Of a stretch of 64,000 nucleotides of DNA, positions 38,589-48,523 are shown in pieces. Position 1 is the stretch's first letter. Every line of letters starts with the position of its first letter. A model generated the notes under the pieces. The model was given only the letters and a program-made list of their open reading frames with translations. It did not search any database and was not told where the DNA came from. The DNA is from an uncultured Erythrobacter sp. (lineage in GTDB: Bacteria; Pseudomonadota; Alphaproteobacteria; Sphingomonadales; Sphingomonadaceae). Location of the stretch: positions 1,760,501 to 1,824,500 of the forward strand of contig CANMTU010000001.1 in NCBI GenBank assembly GCA_947501005.1, written 5' to 3'. The position numbers and the translations under genes are program-made.

Positions 38589-39824
38589 TCAGGCCGACTT
38601 TGCAGCGCACCTCTTGCGGCCATAGAGGCGGGTGAGCGGTGCACTGCTCATGCCGTGTGCGATCACGGAGCCACAGATGACCAGGCTCACCACATCCCAG
38701 ATCAAGGGTTCGCCAAGCCGGTGCTCCATCAGTGCCGCATAGTAGATCGCCGCCACCGCGATCGGGCCGAACCAGCCTACGAACAGGGCATCGGCGGTAC
38801 TGCGGATCTGGGGAACCAGCGGTCGCAGCAGCAGGATGGCCGGCGGGCGTCGCAGCAGCAGGATAGCGATGACCAGCATCACGCCGCTCCAGCCCAGATC
38901 CACCCACCCCGCCCAAGGCAGGGCTGTGCCCAGGACAACCATGATCGGAATGGCGAAGAAGCGATTGACCGCTTCCTGACCGTGCTCTTCGTTCTTGCGG
39001 TCATCGCTGTTGACGATCTGCGTAAACATGGCCCCGGCCGCGAAGATCACGAGAACCTCGTCGCTGTGGATCAGCCGGCCCGCCCCGGCCGCCAGCAGAC
39101 CGAGCGCGACCGTGTAGACGAGGCGCCAGTCCGACTGGATCGTTCCCTTGCGCTCTGCCGCCAAGAGCAGCCTGCCCGCCGCATTGCCGAGCAGGAGGCC
39201 GAAAACGGTCGCGGCGCCCACCTCCCACAGGATCGTCGTCGACAGCCATTCGGACAGCGCCTCGCCCGCCGGGCGCGTCAGCAGCAGAAAGGGCAGGAAA
39301 ACGAACAGATAGGAAAGCCCGTCATTCGCGCCCGATTCGAAAGAAATGGAATCGCGGATGCGCCGGGGGATGTTCTTCTCCGCCCCTTCGCCCGTCACGA
39401 TTGGGCTGGCCGCAATGGGGTCGGTCGGCGTCAGGATCGCGCCGATCAGCGCCGCGAGCCAGAATGGAAGGCCAAGGATGAAATAAACCAGAGCCGATGT
39501 GACCGCCCACACGACCACCGTTCCAACTCCCACCAGAACCAGCATGCCGCGCCAGTTCGCGCGGGGAAATTCCCGCGGAACGCGCAGCGCAACGCCGATA
39601 AGCCCGACACCAAGCGTCAGCCGAGCGGCCCGCTCGAGCAGGGTCGAACGATTTCCCATGGCTTCGAGATCGAGAAGGCCGAGACCCTCCGGTCCGATCA
39701 GCACGCCGAGGAGAAGAGCGACAAGGGTTGGCGGGACGGGGCTCTTCGCCAGCGGACCCGATCCAAGCCCCATCACAAGGATCAGACCCCCGAGGATCGC
39801 GACGATGGTGTTGAACTCGTTCAC
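38589..39824 (-). CDS. cation:proton antiporter (CPA1/NhaP-like)
   Basis: A 411-residue inner-membrane protein with about 12 hydrophobic helices, exchanging Na+ or K+ for H+. The family residues are in GAILTPTDPIAASPIVTG and SFESGANDGLSYLFVFLP, the ND/TP pair of CPA antiporters. There is no cytoplasmic C-terminal nucleotide-binding domain. Translation starts at GTG 39824, preceded by GGAG. It lies between an intact ArsR-family gene upstream and a decayed copy of that gene downstream, all on one strand, so transcription with the ArsR gene is likely. Confidence 0.9.
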   Translation of the reverse strand: MNEFNTIVAILGGLILVMGLGSGPLAKSPVPPTLVALLLGVLIGPEGLGLLDLEAMGNRSTLLERAARLTLGVGLIGVALRVPREFPRANWRGMLVLVGVGTVVVWAVTSALVYFILGLPFWLAALIGAILTPTDPIAASPIVTGEGAEKNIPRRIRDSISFESGANDGLSYLFVFLPFLLLTRPAGEALSEWLSTTILWEVGAATVFGLLLGNAAGRLLLAAERKGTIQSDWRLVYTVALGLLAAGAGRLIHSDEVLVIFAAGAMFTQIVNSDDRKNEEHGQEAVNRFFAIPIMVVLGTALPWAGWVDLGWSGVMLVIAILLLRRPPAILLLRPLVPQIRSTADALFVGWFGPIAVAAIYYAALMEHRLGEPLIWDVVSLVICGSVIAHGMSSAPLTRLYGRKRCAAKSA

Positions 39825-39830
39825 AACTCG

Positions 39831-39846
39831 TCTCCGGTTCCGGAGA
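39831..39846. promoter_or_regulatory. TCTCCGG-TT-CCGGAGA dyad over the antiporter ribosome site
   Basis: A 7+2+7 inverted repeat. On the minus-strand transcript the second arm carries the GGAG that serves the antiporter GTG start, so a folded hairpin would hide the ribosome site. As DNA it could instead be an operator for the ArsR-type repressor. Neither is proven. Confidence 0.45.
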
Positions 39847-39887
39847 ATACGGTTCTGCCAGACTGCCGTTCCGAGTCGTGCAGCCGC

Positions 39888-40226
39888 CTAGACCACTGAA
39901 GGTTTGCGACCAGTCTCGTTGGCCCATGCATCGCCAGCCTGAAATCCGGACAATGCGCCCAGCGGCACCTCCTCGAACCGGCCGAGCCAGCGGCGGGCGA
40001 TCTTGGCGAGGGGCATCGGGTTGAGGTAATGCCGCTTGAACCGCCCGTCGCGCTGCGAGGCAACGAGTTCGGCGGCTTCCAGCACGGCGAGATGCTTGGC
40101 CACCGCCTGCCGCGTCATCGGGAATTCGGCGCCGAGTTCCGACAGGGTCAGGCCGCCCTGCGCGCGGAGCCGGTCGAGGATCGCGCGGCGGGTCGGGTCG
40201 GACAAGGCGGTGAAGGCGTCGGTCAT
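39888..40226 (-). CDS. ArsR-family winged-helix regulator
   Basis: A 112-residue repressor-like protein. The winged helix is [59 protein letters not shown]; the recognition helix is [14 protein letters not shown]. The classic ELCVC metal site of ArsR is absent, so it is of the non-metal SdpR/GntR-like ArsR branch, often found with SRPBCC or transport genes. It precedes the antiporter by 63 bases. It also has a decayed duplicate beyond the antiporter. Confidence 0.92.
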   Translation of the reverse strand: MTDAFTALSDPTRRAILDRLRAQGGLTLSELGAEFPMTRQAVAKHLAVLEAAELVASQRDGRFKRHYLNPMPLAKIARRWLGRFEEVPLGALSGFQAGDAWANETGRKPSVV

Positions 40227-40349
40227 GGTCGGCTAACTAAAGCGCCAATCGCCCGCTCGCTCAAGAATGCGCGCCCTCGCCCGGCCGAGTTGTCCACCGC
40301 CGGCAACGCGCAATTGCAACCGCCCGCCACTTGCGCCAAGCCCCGGACC

Positions 40350-41177
40350 ATGCCCGCCGACCTGCCCCCCTTGCGCGAAGTCATCGCCCGGCACGGGCTG
40401 AGCGCGTCGAAAAGTCTCGGCCAGAACTTCCTTCTCGACGAACAATTGCTCGACCGGATCGCCGCCATTCCCGGCGACCTGTCCGACAAGGCTGTGCTGG
40501 AAATCGGGCCGGGACCGGGCGGCCTCACCCGCGCCCTGTTGCGGGCGGGCGCGCGGGTAACGGCAATCGAGATGGACCGTCGCTGCCTCCCCGCCCTGGC
40601 CGAACTGGGCGAGGCGTTTCCCGGCCGCCTGCGCGTTGTCGAGGGGGATGCGCTCAAGCTCGATCACGCGGAGCTGATGGGGGGCGAACCGTTCGCCGTG
40701 CTGTCCAACCTGCCCTACAATGTCGGGACCGCGCTGTTCGTCCGCTGGCTGGGCGGCGAACGATGGCCGCCGCTATGGACCAGCCTGACGCTGATGTTCC
40801 AGCAGGAGGTCGCCCAGCGGATCGTGGCCGCCCCTGGCGGGTCCGCCTATGGCCGGCTCGCGGTGCTGGCCCAGTGGCGCGCGCAGGCAAAGCTGGCGAT
40901 GAAAGTGCATCGCAGCGCCTTCACCCCGCCGCCCAAGGTCATGAGCGCGGTCGTCCACATCACCCCCGCCGCGATGCCGGGCGGCGTTTCTGCGCGGACG
41001 CTGGAGCGGGTCAGCGAGGCCGCGTTCGGGCAACGCCGCAAGATGCTGCGCCAGAGTCTGAAAGCCATTCCCGGCGCCCTCGACGCGCTGGAACAGGTCG
41101 GCATCGAACCCACCCGCCGGGCCGAGACGCTTGCGATCGGGGAATTCGTCGCCCTCGCCCGCTGCCTCAACGCCTGA
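40350..41177 (+). CDS. rsmA: 16S rRNA dimethyladenosine transferase
   Basis: KsgA methylates two adjacent adenosines near the 3' end of 16S rRNA during small-subunit maturation. The 275-residue protein has [15 protein letters not shown] motif [16 protein letters not shown], the acidic [10 protein letters not shown] and the catalytic NLPYNV motif (NLPY). The last domain carries the [14 protein letters not shown] helix. The start at 40350 is the normal KsgA N-terminus ([15 protein letters not shown]). Confidence 0.97.
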   Translation: MPADLPPLREVIARHGLSASKSLGQNFLLDEQLLDRIAAIPGDLSDKAVLEIGPGPGGLTRALLRAGARVTAIEMDRRCLPALAELGEAFPGRLRVVEGDALKLDHAELMGGEPFAVLSNLPYNVGTALFVRWLGGERWPPLWTSLTLMFQQEVAQRIVAAPGGSAYGRLAVLAQWRAQAKLAMKVHRSAFTPPPKVMSAVVHITPAAMPGGVSARTLERVSEAAFGQRRKMLRQSLKAIPGALDALEQVGIEPTRRAETLAIGEFVALARCLNA

Positions 41178-41238
41178 GTACGGGACGCGCGAAACGAACG
41201 GTGCGGCTCGATCATTGGACCGAAAAAGGAGACCATCT

Positions 41239-41856
41239 ATGCCCGTGACCGCGATCGCCATAAATTGCTCGCTCAAGAAATCGTCCGGCGAAGCCAGTTC
41301 CACCGATGCCATGATCGGCGTGCTGAGAGACGCCTTCTCGCAGCACGACGTCGAACTTGCCGAAACCCTGCGCATCGCCGACTACAACGTAGCCCCCGGC
41401 GTCACCTCGGACGAAGGCGACGGCGACGACTGGCCGCAACTGCGCGAGAAAATCCTGGCGCACGACATCCTCGTATTCGGCGGCCCGATCTGGATGGGCC
41501 AGATCGGTTCGATCGCCAAGCGCGTGCTCGAGCGGATGGACGCTTTCCTCTCCGAAACCGACGATCGGGGGCGGATGCCGAGCTATGGCAAGGTCGCGGT
41601 CGCCGCGATCGTCGGCAACGAGGACGGCGCGCACTGGAGTTCGGCGCAGCTGTTCCAGTCGCTCAACGACACCGGCTGGACCATTCCGGCGGTTGCCGCC
41701 TGCTACTGGGTGGGCGAGGCGATGCACGGCACCGATTTCAAGGATCTGGACGAAACGCCCGACAAGGTGCGCCAGACCGCGGGCATGGTCGCAGGCAATG
41801 CGGCCCATCTGGCGAAACTGCTGCAGGGCGCGAACTACCCCGGTTCGGAAGGGTAG
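41239..41856 (+). CDS. flavodoxin-like NAD(P)H-dependent FMN reductase
   Basis: A 205-residue protein with the flavodoxin fold. The phosphate-binding loop is AINCSLKKSSGEAS near the N-terminus, and LVFGGPIWMGQIGSIAKRVLERMD is the flavin-contacting segment of the NADPH-dependent FMN reductase family. Strong AAAGGAGA ribosome site before ATG 41239. It probably reduces quinones or iron chelates. The 3' end overlaps the PilZ gene by 22 bases in convergent orientation. Confidence 0.9.
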   Translation: MPVTAIAINCSLKKSSGEASSTDAMIGVLRDAFSQHDVELAETLRIADYNVAPGVTSDEGDGDDWPQLREKILAHDILVFGGPIWMGQIGSIAKRVLERMDAFLSETDDRGRMPSYGKVAVAAIVGNEDGAHWSSAQLFQSLNDTGWTIPAVAACYWVGEAMHGTDFKDLDETPDKVRQTAGMVAGNAAHLAKLLQGANYPGSEG

Positions 41857-42431
41857 ACTGCGTTCGCGCCGAGTTTGCGCAGCAATTGCGCGGCAACGTC
41901 CAGCGCCTGCAGCCGCCCTGCGAACCGCGTGACGACGGCGCCGTCGAGCGCAAGGGCATCGGCGAGATCGTCGAGCGCGGCGGCCGTCCGGTGCAGGTTC
42001 TCGGCCGATACGGCGGAGGAATGCAGCGGCGCGCCCGCGTCGCATTCGGAGAATGGAAACGATTGTGCCGTCTTCAGCCGCTGAAATGTCCGGTCGACCG
42101 ATTTCTGCGCCTGCGCGCTCGGCAGCCAACCGGCGACATCGGTTTCCCGGCTGAACGACAGGCCCGCCCGGTTGGCGTTGCGCCAGACGACCGCGCCGGG
42201 CACCGCCAGCGACCCCTTGCGCAGTTCGATACGGGCGCCGCGCCCCGGCAGGTCGTCACCCTCGACCAGGGCACCGCCCGGCGAGATATTGCGCAGCTTG
42301 ACCGGCGCACCGCCCTCGCTCGCATGCAGCGCAGCCATCACGAACAGGCTGACGCGTTCTTCGCGGCGCTGACTTGCGGTGGCAGAAGACAAAGGCAGGG
42401 CGCTCCCGGTTTCGAACGCCCTGCCTAGCAT
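41835..42431 (-). CDS. PilZ domain protein
   Basis: A 198-residue protein with a PilZ c-di-GMP-binding domain at about residues 20-100: the RxxxR motif is RREERV and the partner motif is NISPGGALVEG (N/DxSxxG). The C-terminal half is helical and unnamed. It may sense cyclic di-GMP to control surface or motility behaviour. Convergent with the FMN reductase gene. Confidence 0.88.
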   Translation of the reverse strand: MLGRAFETGSALPLSSATASQRREERVSLFVMAALHASEGGAPVKLRNISPGGALVEGDDLPGRGARIELRKGSLAVPGAVVWRNANRAGLSFSRETDVAGWLPSAQAQKSVDRTFQRLKTAQSFPFSECDAGAPLHSSAVSAENLHRTAAALDDLADALALDGAVVTRFAGRLQALDVAAQLLRKLGANAVYPSEPG

Positions 42432-42466
42432 CGCGTGGTTAGCGACTCGTTGACCCTAACGCCTTT

Positions 42467-44545
42467 TTATCCCGCAGCCTTCTTGCGCAGTCGCCATGCG
42501 TGGAGCAGCGGTTCGGTATAGCCGCTCGGCTGCTCGGCGCCCTTGAAGATGAGATCCTTCGCCGCGCTGAAGGCCGGGCCGTCCTCGTTCTCCATCAGCG
42601 GCTCGTAAAGCGGATCGCCGGCGTTCTGCTCGTCCACCTTGGCGGCCATGCGGCGCAGGCTGTCCATCACCTGATCCTCGCTCACCACGCCATGCTGCAG
42701 CCAGTTGGCGATGTGCTGCGAGGAAATGCGCAGGGTCGCCCGGTCTTCCATCAGGCCGACATCGTTGATGTCCGGCACTTTGGAACAGCCGACGCCCTGA
42801 TCGATCCAGCGCACGACATAGCCGAGCAGGCCCTGGCAATTGTTGTCCAGCTCCTCGCGCATTTCCTCCTCGGACCAGTTCGTGCCTTTAGCCAACGGAA
42901 GCGTGAGCAGTTCGTCGAGCTTTGCCGCATCGGGCAGGCCCTTCTGGATCTCGAACACGTCCTCGCGGTGATAGTGGATCGCGTGGAGCGTCGCGGCGGT
43001 CGGGCTGGGCACCCAGGCGGTGTTGGCGCCGGCCCGCAGATGGCCGATCTTCTCGATCATCATCTTGCCCATCAGGTCGGGCGCGGCCCACATGCCCTTG
43101 CCGATCTGTGCCCGGCCGGAAAGCCCATGCGCCAGCCCGATGCCGACATTGCGCGCCTCGTAGGCCTTGAGCCAGGCGGCGTTCTTCATCTCGCCCTTGC
43201 GCATCATCGCGCCCGCTCGCATCGCAGTGTGAATTTCGTCGCCGGTGCGGTCGAGGAAGCCGGTGTTGATAAAGACGATGCGGTCCTTCACCGCATGGAT
43301 GCAGGCGGCAAGATTGGCGGAGGTGCGCCGTTCCTCGTCCATCACGCCGACCTTGATGGTGTGGCGCGGCAGGTCGAGCAGATCCTCCACCGCGTCGAAC
43401 AGGTCGTTGGTGAAGGCGCATTCGTCCGGCCCGTGCATCTTGGGCTTCACGATATAGATGCTGCCGGTGCGGCTGTTGCCGAACTCGCCCAGCCCCTTCA
43501 CGTCGTGCGCGCCGATGGCCGAGGTCAGCACAGCGTCCATGATGCCTTCGGGAATATCGTCGCCCTGCCAGCGCATCGCGGGGTTGGTCATCAGGTGGCC
43601 GACATTGCGCACGAACATCAAGCTGCGGCCGGGCAGCGAGAAATTCTCGCCATTGGTCCAGCTGCGATCCTCGGCCAGCGTGCGGGTGACACTTTCGCCG
43701 CCCTTGGCGAACGTCTCGCGCAGATCGCCCCGCATCAGGCCGAGCCAGTTGCGATAGGCGACCAGCTTGTCTTCCGCGTGGACCGCTGCGACCGAATCCT
43801 CGCAATCGGCGATGGTGGTGAGCGCGGCTTCGAGCAGCACGTCCTTGATCCCGAGCGGATCGGTCTTGCCGATCGGATGCTCGCGGTCGATCTGCACCTC
43901 GATATGCAGACCGTTATGCTCGAACAGGAGCGCCTTGGGGTTCGCAGGCGCGCCGCGATAGGCCTTGACCCGGTTGCTGCCCGGCCGATCCCAGTCCTTA
44001 TCCCAGCCGGGGATGGTCTCGTCGAGGAACTCGCGCACCTTCGCGACCACCGCCGCACCGCGCGCCTCGTCATAGCCGCCGGGCCGGGCGGGCGGCGCAT
44101 CGAGCGCGTCGGTGCCGTAGAACGCGTCGTACAGGCTGCCCCAGCGCGCATTCGCGGCATTGAGGAGAAAGCGCGCATTGAGGATCGGCACCACCAGCTG
44201 AGGCCCGGCCATGGTCGCGATTTCGGGATCGACGTTCTTCGTCCCGATTTCGAACGGGCCGGGTTCGGGCACGAGGTAGCCGATGTCCTCAAGAAAGGCG
44301 CGGTATTCGGCCGCGTCGTGCGGCTTGCCGGCGCGGGCTTCGTGCCATGCGTCGATCTCGCTCTGGAAAGCGGCGCGCACCTGAAGCAGGTTGCGGTTGA
44401 GCGGAACGAACCGGTCGAGCAGGTCGGCAAAGCCTTGCCAGAAACCATTGGCATCACGCCCCAGCGGCGCAAGCACCTCGTCCTCGATGAAGCGGGCGAG
44501 CGCCGGGTCGACCTCGATACCGGCGTGCGTCACGTAATCTGTCAT
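42467..44545 (-). CDS. glcB: malate synthase G
   Basis: Condenses glyoxylate and acetyl-CoA to malate, closing the glyoxylate or glycolate assimilation route. The 692-residue length is that of the G isoform. Conserved are [55 protein letters not shown] and [18 protein letters not shown], plus HQRG-type C-terminal residues ([34 protein letters not shown]). ATG 44545 follows AAGGGAA; the frame is open further upstream. No isocitrate lyase is in the window. Confidence 0.97.
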   Translation of the reverse strand: MTDYVTHAGIEVDPALARFIEDEVLAPLGRDANGFWQGFADLLDRFVPLNRNLLQVRAAFQSEIDAWHEARAGKPHDAAEYRAFLEDIGYLVPEPGPFEIGTKNVDPEIATMAGPQLVVPILNARFLLNAANARWGSLYDAFYGTDALDAPPARPGGYDEARGAAVVAKVREFLDETIPGWDKDWDRPGSNRVKAYRGAPANPKALLFEHNGLHIEVQIDREHPIGKTDPLGIKDVLLEAALTTIADCEDSVAAVHAEDKLVAYRNWLGLMRGDLRETFAKGGESVTRTLAEDRSWTNGENFSLPGRSLMFVRNVGHLMTNPAMRWQGDDIPEGIMDAVLTSAIGAHDVKGLGEFGNSRTGSIYIVKPKMHGPDECAFTNDLFDAVEDLLDLPRHTIKVGVMDEERRTSANLAACIHAVKDRIVFINTGFLDRTGDEIHTAMRAGAMMRKGEMKNAAWLKAYEARNVGIGLAHGLSGRAQIGKGMWAAPDLMGKMMIEKIGHLRAGANTAWVPSPTAATLHAIHYHREDVFEIQKGLPDAAKLDELLTLPLAKGTNWSEEEMREELDNNCQGLLGYVVRWIDQGVGCSKVPDINDVGLMEDRATLRISSQHIANWLQHGVVSEDQVMDSLRRMAAKVDEQNAGDPLYEPLMENEDGPAFSAAKDLIFKGAEQPSGYTEPLLHAWRLRKKAAG

Positions 44546-44698
44546 GAAATTCCCTTGGGCTGTACTATCGGCAATGACGAACCCGGGGAGGAGCACCCCC
44601 TCATGCCGCCCGCGACCGGCGAAAGCAAGGCCGGTCGAACCGGAGGGGTGCACAGGCGGGGGTGGACAGGCGGGCTTGCTCGCTTCAGACGGTTACCT

Positions 44699-45907
44699 AT
44701 GCAACCGGATAGTCAGAACACCGCCCTCCTCGCCGCGATCGACGATCGGACCATGCTGCGCGAGGTGCAGGAATGGGCCGCGATCAACACCGGCACCGGC
44801 AATCTCGCCGGGCTGGAAAAGATGGCCGGCATCCTCGCCGATGCATTTTCCCAGTTGCCGGGCGAGGTCCAGCTGGTCGAGCCGGCCGAGGTCACCGCGA
44901 TTGCGGCGGACGGGTCCGAGTTCGAGAAGCCGCATGGCCGGCACATGGTGCTGCGCGTCCGGCCCGAGGCCGGGCGACGCTTCATCCTCACCGGGCACAT
45001 GGACACGGTCTATCCCGAGGATCACCCGTTCCAGACCCTCGAATGGCTCGACGACGAGACGATCAACGGACCCGGCACCGCCGACATGAAAGGCGGGCTC
45101 AACGTCATCCTGCATGCGCTGAAGGCATTCGAGGCGAGCGGGAATGCCGCCAGCGTCGGCTATGACGTGATGATCAATTCCGACGAGGAAACCGGCAGCC
45201 TCGCCAGCCGCGGTCTGATCGAGGAGCTGGCGCGGGGCAAATACGCGGCGCTGACTTACGAGCCGAGCGCCCTGCCCGATGGCACGCTCGCCCATGCGCG
45301 GGGCGGCACGGGCAATTACTCGATCACGATCCGTGGCAAGTCCGCCCATGCCGGGCGCAACCCCGAGGACGGGCGCAATGCCATCGTCGCCGCGTCCGAT
45401 CTGGTGCTGCGCCTGAGCGAAATGGCGGCGGAGGATCTCACCATCAACCCGGCGAAGATCGAGGGCGGCGGGGCGAACAACGTCGTGCCTGACCTTGCCA
45501 TCCTGCGCTTCAACATCCGCCCCAAATCGACCGGCGCGATGGCGCGGTTCGACAATGATCTCAACACTTTGCTGCGCACAATAGAAGACCGGCACGAGGT
45601 CGGCGTGCATCGCCACGGCGGGGTCACCCGCCCGCCCAAGCCGGTCGATGAAAAGGCGCAGAAGCTGTTCGACCTGGTGCAGTCCTGCGGCCGGCAACTC
45701 GGCCAGAAGATCGGCTGGAAATCCACCGGCGGCGTGTGCGACGGCAACAATATCGCAGCGACGGGCGTGCCGGTGGTCGACACGATGGGCGTGCGCGGCG
45801 GGGCGATCCATTCGCCCGAGGAATTCATGATCGTTCCCAGCCTGAAGGAGCGCGCCGCCCTGTCCGCCCTCGTCCTGTCCAACCTCGCCAGCGGAGAGCC
45901 GCTTTGA
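44699..45907 (+). CDS. M20 family metallohydrolase, first gene of an arginine-succinylation cluster
   Basis: A 402-residue zinc amidohydrolase of the M20/carboxypeptidase-G2 group. The metal ligands are in TGHMDTVYP (His and Asp), GTADMKGG (Asp) and NSDEETGS (catalytic Glu and metal Glu). The dimerisation lid is GKSAHAGRNPEDGRNAI. It overlaps astA by 4 bases. Since astE (succinylglutamate desuccinylase) is not adjacent, this enzyme could perform a comparable deacylation; that is inference from position. It is divergent from glcB. Confidence 0.88.
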   Translation: MQPDSQNTALLAAIDDRTMLREVQEWAAINTGTGNLAGLEKMAGILADAFSQLPGEVQLVEPAEVTAIAADGSEFEKPHGRHMVLRVRPEAGRRFILTGHMDTVYPEDHPFQTLEWLDDETINGPGTADMKGGLNVILHALKAFEASGNAASVGYDVMINSDEETGSLASRGLIEELARGKYAALTYEPSALPDGTLAHARGGTGNYSITIRGKSAHAGRNPEDGRNAIVAASDLVLRLSEMAAEDLTINPAKIEGGGANNVVPDLAILRFNIRPKSTGAMARFDNDLNTLLRTIEDRHEVGVHRHGGVTRPPKPVDEKAQKLFDLVQSCGRQLGQKIGWKSTGGVCDGNNIAATGVPVVDTMGVRGGAIHSPEEFMIVPSLKERAALSALVLSNLASGEPL

Positions 45908-46920
45908 GTTTCCGCCTGCGTGCCGCCACCCCCACCGACCTCGAACATCTCTATGAAATGGCTAAGCTGACCGGCGGCGGGTTCACCAATCTTCCGGCCG
46001 ATCGCGACGCGCTCTCCGCCAAGCTCGAACGTGCGCGAAACGCCTTCGCGCGCAAGGGCGACACGCTGGGCGACGATCAGTTCGTGCTGGTGCTGGAAAA
46101 CACCGAGGACGGCCATGTGCGCGGCACCTGCCAGCTGTTCACGCAAGTGGGGCAGCAATGGCCGTTCTATTCCTACCGCCTCAACACCCTGACCCAGCAC
46201 AGCCAGTTGCTGTCGCGCACGGTGCGCGCCGAACTGCTCAGCCTCGTCACCGATCTAGAGGGGGCGAGTGAGGTGGGCGGCCTGTTCCTCCATCCGGGCG
46301 AGCGGGCCGGCGGCCTCGGCCTGCTGCTGGCGCGCAGCCGCTACCTCTTCATCGCCATGCACCGCCCGCGCTTTGCCGACCGGGTGCTGGCGGAACTGCG
46401 CGGGATCATCGACGATCGCGGCGGATCGCCCTTCTGGGACGGCGTGGCGGGGCGGTTCTTCGGCATGACCTTCCAGGAAGCCGACAGCTTCAACGCCCTC
46501 AACGGCAACCAGTTCATCGCCGACCTGATGCCCAAGCACCCGGTCTATGTCGCCATGCTGGACGAGGAGGCGAAGAAGGTGATCGGCCTGCCCCACCCCA
46601 CCGGGCGTGCGGCCATGCGGATGCTCGAACAGGAAGGGTTCGCCTATGAAGGCTATGTCGACATCTTCGACGGCGGGCCGACGATGATGGCGCGCACCGA
46701 CATGGTGGCCAGCGTGCGCTCGGCAATGGCCGGACGGGTCACGGCGACCGACGCGGCGGATGGCGAGCGGGCGCTGGTGGCCTGCGGCGAACTCGATACG
46801 TTCCGCTGCTGCTACGGCATGCGCTCGCCCGGGGAAGACGGCGAGGTGGCGATCGACGTGGCCACGGCGCGAACGCTGGACGTGGTGGCGGGCGACGAGG
46901 TGTGGAGCGTGGCGCGCTAG
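45904..46920 (+). CDS. astA: arginine N-succinyltransferase AstA
   Basis: First step of the ammonia-producing arginine (AST) pathway: succinyl-CoA plus arginine gives N2-succinylarginine. The 338-residue length matches. Family residues are LAKLTGGGFTNLPADR-like AKLTGGGFTNLPAD, the hydrophobic LFLHPGERAGGLGLLLARSRYLFIA, and PFWDGVAGRFFGMTFQEAD. It starts with TTG 45904, whose last two bases are in the TGA stop of the M20 gene, so translational coupling is expected. astB follows after 25 bases. Confidence 0.95.
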   Translation: MSFRLRAATPTDLEHLYEMAKLTGGGFTNLPADRDALSAKLERARNAFARKGDTLGDDQFVLVLENTEDGHVRGTCQLFTQVGQQWPFYSYRLNTLTQHSQLLSRTVRAELLSLVTDLEGASEVGGLFLHPGERAGGLGLLLARSRYLFIAMHRPRFADRVLAELRGIIDDRGGSPFWDGVAGRFFGMTFQEADSFNALNGNQFIADLMPKHPVYVAMLDEEAKKVIGLPHPTGRAAMRMLEQEGFAYEGYVDIFDGGPTMMARTDMVASVRSAMAGRVTATDAADGERALVACGELDTFRCCYGMRSPGEDGEVAIDVATARTLDVVAGDEVWSVAR

Positions 46921-46945
46921 GCGCAGCGCGAACGGAGATCGAAGC

Positions 46946-48196
46946 GTGTTACAGGAAATCAATTTCGACGGCATCGTCGGGCCGAGCCACAATTACGCCG
47001 GCCTCAGCCTCGGCAATATCGCTAGCGCCAGCCACGGGGGCGATCCGTCCTACCCCCGCGCCGCCGCGCTGCAGGGCATCGCCAAGATGCGCGGCAACAT
47101 GGCGCTGGGACTGGCGCAGGGTTTCCTCCTGCCGCTTCCCCGCCCCAACCGCGCGCTCGAAGCCCGGCTCGGCCTCGACGAGACCGCGCCGCCGCAATTG
47201 CGGGCCGCGCCGTGGTCCGCATCGAGCATGTGGACCGCCAACGCCGCCACCGTCAGCCCCGCCCCCGATACGGCGGACGGGCGCTGTCACCTCACGCCTG
47301 CCAACCTCGTGACCATGCCGCACCGCGCGCAGGAATGGCGCGACACCAAGGCACAGCTCGACATCGCGTTCGGCGACGCGGAACATTTTGCGGTCCACGA
47401 CGCCGTGCCCCCCAGTTTCGGCGACGAGGGCGCGGCCAACCACATGCGCTTTTGCGAACGCCACGATGCGGCGGGCGTCGAAGTGTTCGTCTATGGCCGG
47501 CCGGGCGGGCGCTTTCCCGCGCGCCAGCACGAACAGGCTAGCCGCGCGGTCGCCCGGCTGCACCGCCTCGATCCCGCGCGCTGCGTCTTCATCGAGCAGA
47601 ACCCCGAGGCGATCGCGGCGGGCGCCTTCCACAACGATGTCGTCTCGGTCGCCAACGAACGGGTGCTGTTCGCCCACGAACGCGCCTTTGCCCATCGCGA
47701 ACAGGCCCACGAACGGATGCGCAACGCTTTCCCCGCGCTCGAACTGGTGGAAGTGCCCGAAAGCGCGGTCAGCCTCGAGGAAGCGATCCGCACCTATCTG
47801 TTCAACGCACAGCTCGTGACTCTGCCTGATGGCGGCGGCATGGCGCTGGTCGTGCCCGAGGAATGCCGCGAAAGCGCACCCGTCTGGGCGTGGTGCGAGA
47901 AAATGCTCAATTCCAACGGCCCGATCCGCAAGGTCCTGCCGGTCGACGTGCGGCAATCGATGGCCAATGGCGGCGGCCCGGCCTGCCTGCGCCTGCGCGT
48001 GGCGGCCGCCCCTGCCCATGTCGACGCGCGCTTCCTCCTCGACGAGGCCAAGGCCGAGCGCATCGAAGCCGTCGTGGGCGAAATGTGGCCGGAACAGATC
48101 GACCCGTCCGATCTTGGCACACCCGCTCTTGCACATACGGTTAACGAGGCACGCGAGGCGCTCTTGTCCGTATTGTCGCTGAGCGAGCTTGCCTGA
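46946..48196 (+). CDS. astB: N-succinylarginine dihydrolase AstB
   Basis: Second AST-pathway step: hydrolyses succinylarginine to succinylornithine, two ammonia and CO2. The 416-residue protein starts FDGIVGPSHNYAGLSLGN and holds FGDEGAANHMRFC and, near residue 347, the nucleophilic cysteine in NGGGPACLRLRV. Start is GTG 46946, with GGAG 10 bases upstream. The remaining pathway genes astC, astD and astE are not in the window. Confidence 0.95.
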   Translation: MLQEINFDGIVGPSHNYAGLSLGNIASASHGGDPSYPRAAALQGIAKMRGNMALGLAQGFLLPLPRPNRALEARLGLDETAPPQLRAAPWSASSMWTANAATVSPAPDTADGRCHLTPANLVTMPHRAQEWRDTKAQLDIAFGDAEHFAVHDAVPPSFGDEGAANHMRFCERHDAAGVEVFVYGRPGGRFPARQHEQASRAVARLHRLDPARCVFIEQNPEAIAAGAFHNDVVSVANERVLFAHERAFAHREQAHERMRNAFPALELVEVPESAVSLEEAIRTYLFNAQLVTLPDGGGMALVVPEECRESAPVWAWCEKMLNSNGPIRKVLPVDVRQSMANGGGPACLRLRVAAAPAHVDARFLLDEAKAERIEAVVGEMWPEQIDPSDLGTPALAHTVNEAREALLSVLSLSELA

Positions 48197-48271
48197 CCGA
48201 CCGGATGGTTAACGGGCTGGACCGGAGGCGACCGCCTTCGTAATGTACGCAGACAGATGAGGGCGCTGCCG

Positions 48272-48523
48272 ATGTGGGCAAAGGTGAAAAGGCTGTTCGT
48301 GATCAAGACGCGCTTCGAGGCGTTCCTGATCATCTACGGCCTTGCCCTGGGCGCGATGACGCGCGGCGCGAACTATACCGTGCAATATCCTGGTATCGGC
48401 GGGTATCTGCTGATGGCGGCGACGGCGGGGGCGGTGTTCCTCGGCGGCGCGAAAATCCTCGATGCCCTGCGATACGAGCGCGAGGCGCAGGAGCGGCAGG
48501 CCGCGCAACAGGCGGCCGACTGA
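48272..48523 (+). CDS. small two-helix membrane protein
   Basis: An 83-residue protein conserved-looking for sphingomonads. Hydrophobic segments at about residues 14-32 (FEAFLIIYGLALGAM) and 43-62 (GYLLMAATAGAVFLGGAK) are followed by an arginine/glutamate-rich tail. Function unknown. ATG 48272 follows GAGGG with 8-base spacing, which is better than the upstream ATG at 48257. Confidence 0.75.
   Translation: MWAKVKRLFVIKTRFEAFLIIYGLALGAMTRGANYTVQYPGIGGYLLMAATAGAVFLGGAKILDALRYEREAQERQAAQQAAD

Noticed and set aside
42500-44698. Open frame extending the M20 hydrolase upstream over glcB
   Set aside because: The extra 733 codons are antisense to malate synthase G and show no family features; the M20 protein begins normally at 44699.
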